Of a stretch of 64,000 bases of DNA, positions 10,018 to 21,544 are shown piece after piece (the first letter of the stretch is position 1; the number at the start of each line of letters is the position of its first letter). The notes below the pieces were generated by a model. It was not told where the DNA came from. It saw only the letters and a program-made list of their open reading frames with translations, and searched no databases. Source of the stretch: Pararge aegeria (taxonomy: Eukaryota > Arthropoda > Insecta > Lepidoptera > Nymphalidae); NCBI RefSeq assembly GCF_905163445.1, contig NC_053205.1, positions 186,001 through 250,000 on the forward strand, written 5' to 3'. The position numbers and the translations under genes are program-made.

Positions 10018-11830
10018 TTAGCCAATGCGTAAGCGAGGTTCGATTGATTGGACTTCAGGGTCGACATTAGAACTTTCTGGGATCGGATCGTCGGATTTCT
10101 TAAATAATTTGTAGAAATACTTGTGCTTTTTACAAATATAAGCTAAAGGTAAACAGAGACATAAAATAAAAGATACAATACTTAAGATAGGAAAAGTAAC
10201 ATGATTATTCCACTTTAATGGATTAGCTATTGAATCTAAGTCTTTCACGACTTGATCCGATACTAAATCTAAAGTTTTAAGGTTTTCTAAGTTGACATTT
10301 TGGATTTTAATACTTGGTAGGTTTACTGCCTTAAGACGATCTAGTGTACAACAACTGTCATTAAGGATATTAAAAGTTGGTTTTACAATGGGAACATTAA
10401 TACTAGTTGATAGTTTACTTACAAATCTAGAATTCTTATGATAAGCTATGCAATCTAGTGGTATAGTAAGTACACCGGTTCCGGAGATAATTAATTCCGT
10501 TATTTTATTATTTATACATTCAATAGATAACTTTGCGGGTTTTGATTGAACAAATACCCATATTTCGTTATGTAGTTTATGCCAGATATCTAAATCGCCA
10601 TAAACGATCCTGTACTGACAGGTTTGAGGCAATTTCGTTACAGCTTTTGTTATTAGTTATATTTCACAGGATGGGCTTCCAGCTACAATATAAATATCTG
10701 TCATATCACAAAGAAACGTTTTCATAGTAATAACATTCTTACAGAGACTAGTATCCTTGAGAAACGTAAACGAGGACTTGTCTTTGCTTAGTGCGATAAA
10801 TTCGGAAGAAGGTATAATCATCGCAAATGAGTTAGCATCTTCAGCTATATGTGAAGTTGGTAAAGGTATACTTTTATATAAATTATAATCTAGAGCATTT
10901 ACTAAAGGTATCTTAACGACAAAAACTAACTTATTATCTAGATAATAGCAAACTAAATCAGCGATGTTCAGCAGAACATGGATATTACTTAAATCTAGAC
11001 TTATTGGGAAATCTCTATATTTAGGAACTACTTTAAGATTAGTTAGTATTTCTCTATACAATTGATTTGGAGTTAATACAGACGGATGTAGTATGTTAGC
11101 TTTAACGAACAGAATAGAGTTAAGGATGTCCTCTACTTTGAAGGAAAGAGTCAATAGACTTGATTGTAATATGTTTAAAATGGAGTTAAGATTTGTTTTG
11201 AAGTTATCTAATTGTATGGCTTGAGAAACATTATTTACTGCTATAGACATTCTGTCAATAGCATCGCTTAGCTTAGCTTGGTTCAGATTCATTTCTTGCA
11301 GGGATTGATTCATATTTGACATTGCTATTTGGGATACAATAATACTTTTCTTAACAGAATTAGTTATGATCTTGTCATTATCATACAAGGTCTTAATGGC
11401 TTCGTTATAGTGTTTGGCATCATCCTCATTCATAGTGCCAAAAATGTGTTTAAATACAACACCTACACCAGCAAACCATGCTGATCGTTTTGATATGCCA
11501 TTAGATATTATGTGTGAGATAGAGTCGAAGTCACGTAAAATATCTTTGAATAGTGAATCTAAAGGTTGTAGAATATTCTGATACTTTATGTTGTCCAAAC
11601 CACTGTTTTCTCGACACTGAAAGCGTACAAGGTTAAATGTTTCATGAATATTTTCAATGTATACTTTATATGGTGAGACGTCCATAGGAATTACAATATG
11701 AAATTGGTCATTAATTAATTTTAAAGTTCCGACAGGGTCGAAGAGTATACCAGGACTCTTTGTAATGGGTTCCACATATTGATTGCCATCAATACCCAGG
11801 GCGGCGTTACAGTGAGTGGCGAGGATTCTG
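10018..11830 (-). pseudogene. env: env of the minus-strand errantivirus, interrupted by a stop
   Basis: Homologous over its length to the intact env at 47494-49303. The frame is open from the splice-acceptor region down to about 10654, where a Glu codon (GAA) of the intact copy is TAA. It then reopens to 10018. The product belongs to the baculovirus F-like envelope family carried by errantiviruses: ectodomain, cleavage and fusion region, C-terminal membrane segment and short basic tail. The stop lies in the ectodomain, so a translated product would lack the membrane anchor. Confidence 0.87.
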
Positions 11831-11906
11831 CAAATTATAACAACTATGCTAATTTATTTTTTAAAAGATTAGTATTTTGTAAGATGAATGATTGCAATGA
11901 CGAATT

Positions 11907-14900
11907 CTAACTACTTTGAGTTGCATGTTTGACTTCATCAAAGTGGTGAGATACGTGGCGTCGGTTTATTAATAGAGTTAAAGTATTATTACTGTGTACT
12001 TTAATGATTTTGTAAGGTCCTTTCCACAGTGGGGAAAGAGCTTTCCGAAGTCGATGGTGTGATTTTAAGTAAACGAAATCACCAACTTTATATTGTACTG
12101 AACGACTGTGTTTATCATAATAGCTTTTTGATTTTTCTTTCGAGGCTCGAATATTTTCTACTGCTTTTTCCCGAGATATTTTGAGGCGATGATGGAGCAT
12201 TTTTATGTAATCAGGATATGTTATGTCGGTTCGTAGTTCGAAAACAGAGTCTGGGATGAATGGTTTGTGTCCAAACACGAGTTCATATGGAGTGAAGCGG
12301 GTCGTAGTGTGGACAGTGCTATTATAGGTTAACATGGCGGTATACACAAATTTATGCCAATTCGTCTGATTCTCGTTAACAAAGGATTTCAGGTACTCCT
12401 TTAGGGTTGAGTGGCTCCTCTCGAGTGCCCCTTGGGTCTGCGGATGGTAAGGCGAAGACCAGATCTGTTTTATTTTAAGGAAATCACAAGTTCTTTTAAA
12501 TAAGTCAGCGGTGAAATTTGTTCCTTGATCCGTAAGAACTGACCTTGGGATTCCGAAAAGAGTTATAAAGTGCACGAGACATTCACAAGACTCTTCTGCA
12601 GTAGCATTTGAGATGGGATATGCAATAGAAAACTTTGTCAGATCGTCTTGTAGGGTAAGTATATATCTTAGATTTAGTTGTCCAGCTTCAGGCAGAGGGC
12701 CTACAATATCGAGACTTATTCTTTCGAATGGACGAGTTGAGGAAGTTGTGATTTGCATTGGGGATCTATTTATTTTACGAAGAGCTTTGTTTGACTGACA
12801 TAGGCCGCAGTGTTTTACGTAGTCCTCTATTTCGGAACGCATTCCTTTCCAGTAATAGCGTTCTTTAATTCTATCATACATCCTATTGGACCCGAGGTGT
12901 CTGGCAATCGGGATGTCGTGATTTTCTTTCAGGACCTTGGCTACTTCAGATGGGGTAAGGTAAATGATGGTATTATGATGAATATTAATTGTAATGTTAG
13001 TGTTATTAAATAGATACATAAGCATAGTATAAATTTTTACAAAGGAATTTTGCTCGAATGGATTTTTAAAATCGTGTATGGCTATTTCATTGATGTCGCC
13101 AGTAAGCATGATATCGTCTCTGACTGATTTTAAAGCTTTAAAAATATCAGGATAGGTAGAAGTATCGAAATAGTAAACTTTAGTAAAAAGGAAATAGTAA
13201 GTTTTTCTGTTTGCGTCTATTTTCTTAAAAGAGTGCAGCTCACGCTCATCGTTTAAAAAGAAATCACCTGTAGAGGCAATTATGTCTTGAACATAAGGAT
13301 TCGATTCATCATAATCAATGGACGTAGGAATAATTATTGTTTTAACAGTACTTTTAAGAAGACTTTCATTGTGCTCCTTAATGTATGTGTTACAAGTTTC
13401 ATTTGGTTTAGTTGAGGATTTCAAGAATTCTGAATAATCTCTATTGGAATGTGTAGGTGAATTGGATTGGGTTGGAATTTCTGAAGTCTCTTTTTCTATT
13501 ACAGTTGGAATGTCTGGTGGAGAAACGGGGTTAGGTGGAATATCACCTGGTAAAACAAGAGGATCTGAAGGAGATGGAAGATTCAGCGGGGAAAAGTCGA
13601 TGTTTGGATTTTGAAGTGGACTAATATTCAAGTCACCCAGGTCGATTAAATCATCGAGAATGTCGGCCGGAGTTTCAGTTTCCAGAGTAGGGTGATCATT
13701 GGGAAACCCGGAAGTTGAAGGTTGCGGATCCGAGTTTTCTTCAATGATTGGGTTAACTGGGTAACGTGACAGTGTGTCAGCGTTACTGTTGATTTTTTCT
13801 TTCTTATACATAACTTCGTAATCGAATTCTTCTAATTTGAGCCTCCATCTTACTAATTTAGAACCCGGTTCTTTACAATTGAACAGCCACTTTAAGGGGC
13901 GATGATCGGTAACTATAGTGAATTTGTGTCCATACAAATATGGTCTAAAGGTTTTTGTGCCAAAAATGATAGCCAAACATTCCTTCTCGGTTACACTGTA
14001 ATTGCACTCGGCCTTGTTCAAGGTCCGGGATGCATATGCAAAGGGACGGTCGTTGCCTACTGAACCCTGAGATAAAATAGCAGAAATTGCGAAGTTGGAC
14101 GCATCACACGTTAGTAAAAATGGTTTTGTAAAATCAGGATAAGCTAAAATGGGTGCTGAGATTAGTGCATTCTTTAGATGTTCGAATGCTAGTTGATGTT
14201 CATTACCCCATACGAATGGTATATCCTTTTTCAAAAGAGTTGTGAGTGGTTTAGCGATTTTGGATAAATTTGGAATAAAACGTCGATAGTATGATACTAA
14301 TCCCAGAAAGGATTTTATATCCTTTGGACGCTTGGGGATCGGGAACTCTTCTGCTGCTCTTGTTTTTTCAGGATTAGGTTTGACACCCTCGTCGGTGATG
14401 ATGTGACCAAGATAGGAGACTTCCCTACGGAGAAACTCGCATTTGTCAGGTTGAAGCTTTAAATGGAATTTTCTTAGTCTATCAAAAATGTTTGAGAGGT
14501 TCCTCATGTGTGTGTCTAGGTCATATGAATAAATTACGATGTCATCGAGGTATACGAAGCATTGGATTCCTTGGAGACCAGAGAGAGCAGTGTTCATTAG
14601 TCTTTGGAAGGTAGCAGGGGCATTTTTAAGCCCAAATGGCATGCGAGTAAATTCGAAATGTCCCTGAGGGACTGAAAAAGCGGATTTAGGGGCATCTCGT
14701 TCAGCTATTTTTATTTGGTGAAATCCAGATGCAAGATCTAGGGTGCTGAAATATTTACATTTTCCAAGTTGGTCTAGTATTTCTGAAATATTGGGGATAG
14801 GGTAAGAATCACCAATTGTTATATCATTTAATTTACGGTAGTCGATGACTACTCGCCATTTGCGCTGACCAGATGCATCAAGTTTTTTGGGGACGATCCA

Positions 14901-15341
14901 GATCGGAGAAGACCATGGGGATGTAGAGGGTTTAATTATTCCATTATCAAGCATTTTATTTATTTGAGATTGTACTTCTTGTTTATGTATTTCAGGAAAT
15001 CGATATGATTTTGTATTAATTGGGACTGAGGAAGATGTGGTTATTTCGTGCTCTAATGCTTCAGTACACGTTAATTTATCATCCGAAAGATGAAAGATGT
15101 CTGAGTATGTTGAGCAAAGCTCGTATAGAGCATTTGCTTCTTCAGAAGTTAAATGACCGATACGCAAGAGGTTTAGTACCTCTTCGGTTCGAGTCAATGT
15201 GCTACGAGAGATATTATGATCAATTGAATAAAATACCTCTTGATGATTTGTTTGTTCTAAAGGCAGAATTTGAAATTTTAGGTTTGAATCTACATGTACT
15301 GTGGATTCGGAGGTGTTTACGACAGAAATATTAACTCTGGA
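11907..15341 (-). pseudogene. pol: pol of the minus-strand errantivirus, protease missing
   Basis: An open frame with reverse transcriptase (VYLDDIVIYS), RNase H (CDASNFAISA) and integrase (HHCC zinc domain and D,D,E core: LDIVG, LTDQGTNF, GALERSH). The 1,428-bp deletion has removed the pol N-terminus, including the repeat linker, the DSGA protease and the gag-pol frameshift site. Several residues differ from the plus-strand copy. One lies in the integrase zinc domain, where the Gly before HLGSN is Arg. It has no usable start and no gag link, so it is a relic. Confidence 0.88.
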
Positions 15342-15342
15342 G

Positions 15343-16117
15343 TATGACCAAGGTTTTTGCAGTACCTGCAGACGGGTGTGTTGGAGCTTGGTTTGAATTG
15401 AGCCTGAGGTTGTAACTGTGGCCTTGAGTATGTTGCAGTTGAGTGATTTTGTCTGCGCTGTTCGAAGTTATTCGCAATAAAGGAGCCTGTGGTCGGGTTT
15501 GTATATTTTCGGTTGTTGATTCCTACGATTTTTTCCTCAGCAGTGGCAAGATTTATTGCCTCATTAAGAGTGTTGGGGTCCCTACATCTAACGACCGTGG
15601 ATAGCGATGATTGAAGACCAATCATAAATACGTTGAGGGCTAAATCTTGCATTGCGGCTACACGGCCGGCTAATTCGTCTTTCTTCCTCGTTGGAATTGA
15701 AATGTTTATTTCGGTTAAGAGTTTTGCGAGACAAGCCTCAACTCTTAAGGAGTAATGGCTCACGGATTCGTTGCGACCTTGTTTGCATTCCTGCAGGTCG
15801 GAGAGAAGATAAGCATAATGTTTTATGTCGCCGAATTGTATTTTTAGAAATTCTTCTAACTGTGACCACTTTGTGAATTCCTTTACAGCGCATGCAGTTT
15901 CTGCTTTGCCTTCAAGGCGGCTAAGGATATATTTGAAAAGAATTTCTGTTTGTGTGGCCGATGCAAGGTTAATCGCATTACGACAATTATTAATAAAGGG
16001 AGTCAACTTTTCTCTGGTACCGTCGAAGGTTCCAATGAATTTAATTAATACGTTTAAATCAATATCTGACATTTTGTATTGAGAGTCTTCGTCCTTTACT
16101 TCTTTCAGTTTTGACAT
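15343..16117 (-). pseudogene. gag: gag of the minus-strand errantivirus, C-terminally truncated
   Basis: Frame from the ATG at 16115-16117 with a retroviral capsid-like region as in 41776-42738. The deletion cuts the nucleocapsid CCHC knuckle after CRYCKNLGHT, losing its last Cys, and the frame then runs a few residues to a stop at 15317. Confidence 0.87.
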
Positions 16118-16679
16118 AAGTATAACAAAAAATTTATAAAAGCAAATGAATCTTTAAATTACTAGTGTGAATAATTATACGAGCTATTATAATGGTACAA
16201 ATTAAAAGTATCTAAAACTAGCATTAAGACACAGGTGCGACTCGGTGTTATCAGTTCTTCGAAACGGCGTGTGGGCGAGAAACGTTCGGCAGAGTCTTAT
16301 CGTTCATAAACAATGATCTTCGAATGGATGGAATGTTTTGGTTTTACACTAAGTTATAAGCACAAAGGTATAACTCACAGTGTTAGCAGGAACATGGTAC
16401 TTGTTTTTCAGGATGTAGCTCGCTGGAGGTAAATCTTGAGTTTTCGTCTTGGGATTCAGCGGGGAACAAATTGGATGATATTATTACGGCTCTTCCAGGA
16501 TACAGTGCGGGACACGACGAAACCGGAACCAAGATACAGCGACAGTGGTAGATAGGTTCCGCGACACTTTCTTTCTTTCAGGATACGGAGATTAGAACAG
16601 TTTTTAGTATTGGCACTTTCACTTCACGACACTGGTTTTTGAGTCCGGGGATTTAATATCCCTTTTACGCTGCCACCAT

Positions 16680-16920
16680 TGTTATCGGAGGTTACACGAT
16701 TTAAGTTTTAAAAAAAAGATTTATTACTTGCTATAGAAACTTTAATATAAAAAAAAGGAAATAGAAAATATTAAACAATATGGGATTGGTCAATAAAACA
16801 CGAGTATTTCCCTTGAATGCCGGTGGAAGACTGACTGTCTCTTTCCATTATATTTGATATGCAATAGGACTGAGGCATCACTGTCTCAGCATTATTGCTA
16901 GCATGGGGAAGGATATAACA
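16680..16920 (-). repeat. 5' LTR of the minus-strand errantivirus
   Basis: 241 bp matching 9734-9974. It is followed on the plus strand by GTAC and the resumed TRAS ORF2. Just inside it (about 16660-16678) the primer-binding site reads TGGTGGCAGCG and then diverges from the plus-strand copy. Confidence 0.93.
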
Positions 16921-16924
16921 GTAC

Positions 16925-19121
16925 GCTCAACACCGATGGAAACTCCACCCACCACCAATTCGGACCGGGCAGGGGGCGCTCTTCGAGGCCCATGAAAGCA
17001 CAGGGCCTCAGATTTGTGCAAGGCTACCTCCAGACCCAAAGTCCGAATTCTGGCTACGATATGGGCCACGCCGGCTGCGGCCCTACACCGAGCCTCTCGG
17101 AAGTTGCTGCCGCGAGCCGTCAGGAGGGTATCGTCAGCGTAGCAGATCACGTCAACGCCCCCCAGAACGGCTCCGCGCAGCACCCAGTCGTACCCGATGT
17201 TCCACAGGAGAGGCCCAAGAACCGAACCCTGTGGAACACCGCACGTCATTTCTCTCTCTGACCAGCCCCCGCTGGTCGGGTACCCGACCGATCGCTCAGA
17301 GAGGTAGGCCGCAACGATCCTCCTGAGGTAGAGAGGAACCGCATGGTACCTCAACGCCTCCCTAATGCAGCCCCAGGGTAGGGTGTTGAAGGCATTGGCA
17401 ATGTCAAGAGACACTGCCACCAACACCTCGCCCCGGGACACCGCACTGTCCGCTAGGGCCCTCACACGCGCTATTGCGGCCATTGTGGACCTGCCCCGGC
17501 GGAAGCCAAACTGATTTGCGCTGAGGTCAGGCCCCACTGTCTCCAAGTGGTGGACGAGGCGAGCAGCAATGACACGCTCGAAGAGCTTGCTCACCTCGTC
17601 CAGCAGCACAATCGGTCGGTACGCCGACGGTTCGTGGGCCGGGCGTCCATCCTTCCGGAGCAGAACCAGTTTCCCTATTTTCCACTCTCCCGGAAACTGA
17701 CCCTGCTCGAGACATGCACTAAACAAGGCCCGGACCCACGACTCGAGCGGCCCTAAGGCTAGAGCCCAGGCACGGCCGGGGATGCCGTCGGGGCCTGGGG
17801 CGGTGTTTCTCGCGCGCATGCGCAGCACCGCCGCCCGCAACTCTCCCTCTGTAACTGCGGGTGCGCCCGGGCTCCAGTCTCTCTCTACAATGGGAGGCGC
17901 TATACGAGGTGCCTCGCGTTCGGCTCTGTTTGGAAACAGAGCCGCAACCACCGACTCCAAGACAAGAGGCTGGAGACTCTGCGTGAGTAGAGGGGCCCAA
18001 GATCGGAGTTTTTTACGGACGGCCTTGTATGGCCTTCCGAATGGGTCACCATCCAATGTCGCCAGCATCTCGTCGTCAGCCAGATCTTTGGCAACGCCGA
18101 TGGCCGTACGCAGCAACCTAACCGCGTCCCTGTAGAGAGAGTAGAGCCGCTCCTCTTCCATCAGGTTGCGTCTTCTCCGCCGGCGGCAACGGGTGTATTG
18201 GCGTCTCGCCGCCACGCAAGATCTGCGCAGCAACGTGAGCTCTTCAGACCACCAATACACCGCTCGCTTCGAGGGGACAGAGTGTACTCTCGGCATGGCC
18301 CCGTCACAGATATGTGACATTGCCACGCCGAGACGTGCCACTTCCCCTTCAACTTCTACCACGTTGCCCTCTGGAGGTGCGGAAAACCACGCCTCAACGA
18401 GGGCAACCTCGACCAAAAAGTCCCGGTCCATGCGAGACAGCGACCAACGAGGACCGTCCTCTCGGGTTGGAGCGCTCGGGATACTTGAACTCGCGGAGAT
18501 GTCGAACCTCACGTATCGGTGGTCCGACAACGTCTCCACGTTTTCAAGTACCTCCCAGCCCCGAACACGGCGCGCCAGGGCAGCATCTGCAAAAGTGACG
18601 TCCACAATGGAGCCACCCTGATGCCGCACGCATGTGTTGACCGACCCTCGGTTTAAGATCGTGAGGCCAGTCGCTGTCGCCCATTCCTCCAGCTCTCGTC
18701 CACGCGGATCTGTCGCTGGACACCCTCATGCCACAGATTTAGCATTAAGGTCCCCAGCGACAAGAACGCGGCCGGAGCGTCTTCTGTTTATAAGGACGCC
18801 GACTTCAGCAAGAAACTGCTCGAAGTCAGCGAGACTCTTATTCGGCGAGAAGTACACTCCAACCACCATTACGTCGTCAATAAAGGCCGAGACGTATCCC
18901 CGACCTCGCACTACATTAACGAAGGCCGGGGAGCCCACTATGGACCGGGACGTCATGGCTACAACTCCGTCCGTATCTCCCACCCAATTATCCCCAGAAG
19001 GGACGCGGTAGGGCTCAGCTACCACGGCTACGTGGATCGACCACTGCGCCATGCTCTGGAAAAGGAGGTCCTGAGCTCTGGCGCAGTGGTTGATATTCGC
19101 CTGGAGGAGGTTCAGGTCCAT
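16925..19121 (-). pseudogene. TRAS-like ORF2, endonuclease and RT (element C), nonsense mutation
   Basis: The ATG at 19119-19121 is the same start as in element B. The endonuclease runs over about residues 1-230. Codon 132, Trp in element B (AKSVAWGC), is TGA here (about 18726-18728). The frame is then open again through SDHRYVRF, the RT fingers (ARNTAPGPDGIPGRAW), NQFGFRRGRST, motif A (SLDIANAFNTLPW), GVPQGSVLGPLL and YADDTLL, until the LTR at 16920. This is the only complete RT core of the family in the window and shows what element B has lost. Without the stop and the insertion the two parts would give an R1-clade ORF2 of usual size. Confidence 0.88.
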
Positions 19122-19126
19122 TATTA
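19121..19126 (-). promoter_or_regulatory. ORF1-ORF2 stop-start junction TAATAATG
   Basis: On the minus strand ORF1 ends GAC-TAA-TAA and the ORF2 ATG shares the last A of the second TAA, making a TAATG stop-start. The same junction is at 6164-6169 in element B. Termination-reinitiation at UAAUG is established for the related telomeric element SART1. I infer the same coupling here. Confidence 0.75.
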
Positions 19127-21544
19127 GTCCTCGGCCATTGGAACCTCCTCAGTCCCCTGCTGCGTTTCCGCTTGCTGAGGTGAGCAAGAAGACTGCTCAG
19201 TAGCCTGGCCTGCCTTCCCTCTCTTCTTCTTGCCCTTCTGTGGGGATACGCAGGACTTGCTGCCCACGCGATGCTCCGCCGGTCTGCCATCCGCCGCACA
19301 GACCACGCAATGTGGTGAAGCGGAGCATTCACGGGCCTTATGACCTGGTCGGCCGCAGCGATAGCACAAACCACTGCGGTCGACTCCTGCCTTGCACTGG
19401 GCACCCATGTGCCCCGGTGCCAGGCACCGATAGCACATCAAGGGCCGGGCGTCCAGCAACTTCACTTGCGCAGACACCCATCCCACGAGGAGCCTTCCTC
19501 CTGCTACCACCTTCTTGGCAGCTGCAACGGGACAGTGCACTAACACTGCCCCTAGCCCGTCGTAGCCACAAACAACTTCGCCAGCCCGCACTTGCTCGAC
19601 GGGACATCCTCCTACCGTTGCCACCGCAGCGATAACCTCGGCGCTGGTGACGGAGTCGTCCAGGCCTGTGATCCGCAGGTCAACAGACTTCGAAGGCCTA
19701 GATATCCGAACGACCTCGTCACCCAAGACCTCTCTGAGCTTTTTAGCCAAGGAGTCCGCCTTCTCAGCACTGGAGGCCCCAGGGAATTCGAACAGGCGGC
19801 CTCCTGTCGCCGCCTTACGAAGTCTGACTCCTTGAGCACCAATGTCTGCTGCGTTTATATTCGCTTTCGCAGCGGCAATGACTTTTGCATAAGTCGCGCC
19901 TCTTTCTTCCGCCCCCGGTTGCAGCGTCAATACTACTGCTGATGACCGAGGTGTGCGGAGTTTGCTGGCGCGACTTTTCACTTCAGGCCGTGTCTTAGGA
20001 CCCACCTTCGTCCATTCCGTTGACTGGCTCTTTCCCTGGTGTGGGCCGGACTCCTGACCCCCTTTCTTTCTCCGTTTATTCTTCTTCTTTCTCTTCTTCC
20101 CCGCGGAAGGGGGGGTAGAAGAGGAAGCAGAAGGGTCTGGTGCCCTCCGCGATCGTGTCTGACTCGACGTGGATCCAGCGGGGCGCTGAGGTGGTACCGA
20201 GGGCGCCTGTCCTGCGTGCCCGCTGTGTCCAGATCGGGCGGGTCCCTTAGGTGCGCTTTCAGTAGGCGGTTTTGCGGTGCCTGGAGATGGAGATCCCGAA
20301 GCCGCAGCAGCATATGTGCACCCGTCTCGCCTTTTGTCGGTCGCCAAAGGCGGCCGGAGGTTCCTCTCCGGAAGGAGTCTGTCCTCTAGTGACTCCAGGC
20401 GGGCATTCAACATTCCTCCGACCTGGACCATCACCGTGCGACAAATCTCCTCCAATGAAGGCGCAGCTGGGGTAACACCAGGGCGGCCAGTTTTGCCTTG
20501 TTGAGGAGGACGCATTGCAGGGGGCGCCTCCTCTGTCTTGTCCGGGGAAGAGTGAGCGGATCCCTGCTTCCGCATACCCTCCATCTCTGTCCGTAATTGG
20601 GCCAGCTCTCTGCGGAGGCTAGCCATCTCGGCTTGCAGGCGTGTGTTGTCCGCCTGCAGTCGCCGCGTCTCATCCGAAACGGTGCGCGACCCGAGAACTT
20701 CTACTGTCTCCTTGATGGAAGCCGCAGCGTCTTTCAGGTCACGCACGAAGGTGCCCTTCAAGTGGGCCGACTTAGTAGCCACCTTTCTGATGAGGTCCAG
20801 GTCTTCCCAGACCTGGTCCTGCAGCCGGGCTGCGGTCTTCTCGTCCACGCGCTGCCCAACTGGTAGCTCTTCTTTACGCGTCTCCCGCCGGAAACGGGCG
20901 ACAGCAGCCTCCTTGAGGAGGTCATTCTCCGCCTTTTGTTTGGCCTGGGCTTTCACCTCGGCTCTTTTCTCCAAATTAAGGGCCTCCCTGGCCTTGCCAA
21001 TGCCGACATAACGCCCATGGGTAGGTGGACGCCCTCTACCTCTTACAGGGACTGGTGTCCCCGGCCTTTCCTCGTCAGTCGACATATCATCGCCCTCACT
21101 GAGGCGTGGGCGCTTAACTCCTGTCATACCGGACACTGAAAACACCGCCGACGAGCCTGAGCCCGATCTGGGCCTGCTCTCGACGGTTATAAGGCTGCAG
21201 TCGGATTCCGACGCCGCCTCTTCAGTTCCACTCCTCTTCTTCCTCCCCCCTTCTCCTACATCCATCCAAAATTTCCCCCCCAATCCTAACTCTTCCTCCT
21301 TTCGCATATCTCTTTCGTGCTTTTCAGCTAGGAGTTCGCACCTCTCTAAGGCAACTACCAATTCTTTCCCCCCTTGCACGTTTCCATCTATCCCTATCCC
21401 TAAACCCCCCACAATCCTCTCCTCTTCCTTACGAATGGTGGCCCCCCCGTATACATGGGGCCGATGCGCCACTAGTGACGCACCAAGGGATTCCCCCTCG
21501 CGGGGACCCTCCCGGGTAGATTTATTTCCAGTTCGTACTTCCAT
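19124..21544 (-). CDS. TRAS-like ORF1 (gag) of element C, intact
   Basis: 806 residues counted from the ATG at 21542-21544, chosen because the homologue in element B starts there. An in-frame ATG 21 codons upstream lies in the 5' UTR. Order: charged N-terminus, Ser-rich region, helical segment (about residues 255-330), Pro/Ser-rich linker with a Lys-rich run, a conserved gag core, then three zinc knuckles at about 704-717, 727-740 (both CX2CX4HX4C) and 746-765 (CVVC...HRVGSKSC). A Lys/Gln-rich tail ends next to ORF2. Related proteins form RNPs and concentrate at telomeres. It is the only undamaged TRAS reading frame in the window. Confidence 0.88.
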   Translation of the reverse strand: MEVRTGNKSTREGPREGESLGASLVAHRPHVYGGATIRKEEERIVGGLGIGIDGNVQGGKELVVALERCELLAEKHERDMRKEEELGLGGKFWMDVGEGGRKKRSGTEEAASESDCSLITVESRPRSGSGSSAVFSVSGMTGVKRPRLSEGDDMSTDEERPGTPVPVRGRGRPPTHGRYVGIGKAREALNLEKRAEVKAQAKQKAENDLLKEAAVARFRRETRKEELPVGQRVDEKTAARLQDQVWEDLDLIRKVATKSAHLKGTFVRDLKDAAASIKETVEVLGSRTVSDETRRLQADNTRLQAEMASLRRELAQLRTEMEGMRKQGSAHSSPDKTEEAPPAMRPPQQGKTGRPGVTPAAPSLEEICRTVMVQVGGMLNARLESLEDRLLPERNLRPPLATDKRRDGCTYAAAASGSPSPGTAKPPTESAPKGPARSGHSGHAGQAPSVPPQRPAGSTSSQTRSRRAPDPSASSSTPPSAGKKRKKKNKRRKKGGQESGPHQGKSQSTEWTKVGPKTRPEVKSRASKLRTPRSSAVVLTLQPGAEERGATYAKVIAAAKANINAADIGAQGVRLRKAATGGRLFEFPGASSAEKADSLAKKLREVLGDEVVRISRPSKSVDLRITGLDDSVTSAEVIAAVATVGGCPVEQVRAGEVVCGYDGLGAVLVHCPVAAAKKVVAGGRLLVGWVSAQVKLLDARPLMCYRCLAPGHMGAQCKAGVDRSGLCYRCGRPGHKARECSASPHCVVCAADGRPAEHRVGSKSCVSPQKGKKKRGKAGQATEQSSCSPQQAETQQGTEEVPMAED

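Larger units (their letters stand above)
9734..16920 (-). mobile_element. Errantivirus (Ty3/gypsy with env), minus-strand defective copy
   Basis: A 7,187-bp LTR retrotransposon inserted in TRAS-like element C, with GTAC on both sides (9730-9733 and 16921-16924) as a 4-bp target duplication. LTRs are 9734-9974 and 16680-16920 (241 bp). Order on the minus strand is gag, pol, env, as in the full copy at 40976-49587. Defects: 1,428 bp lost between gag and pol at 15341-15343 (3-bp microhomology ACT), a stop in env near 10654, and a PBS that stops matching the tRNA after 11 nt. It belongs to the insect endogenous retrovirus group and cannot be autonomous. Confidence 0.92.
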
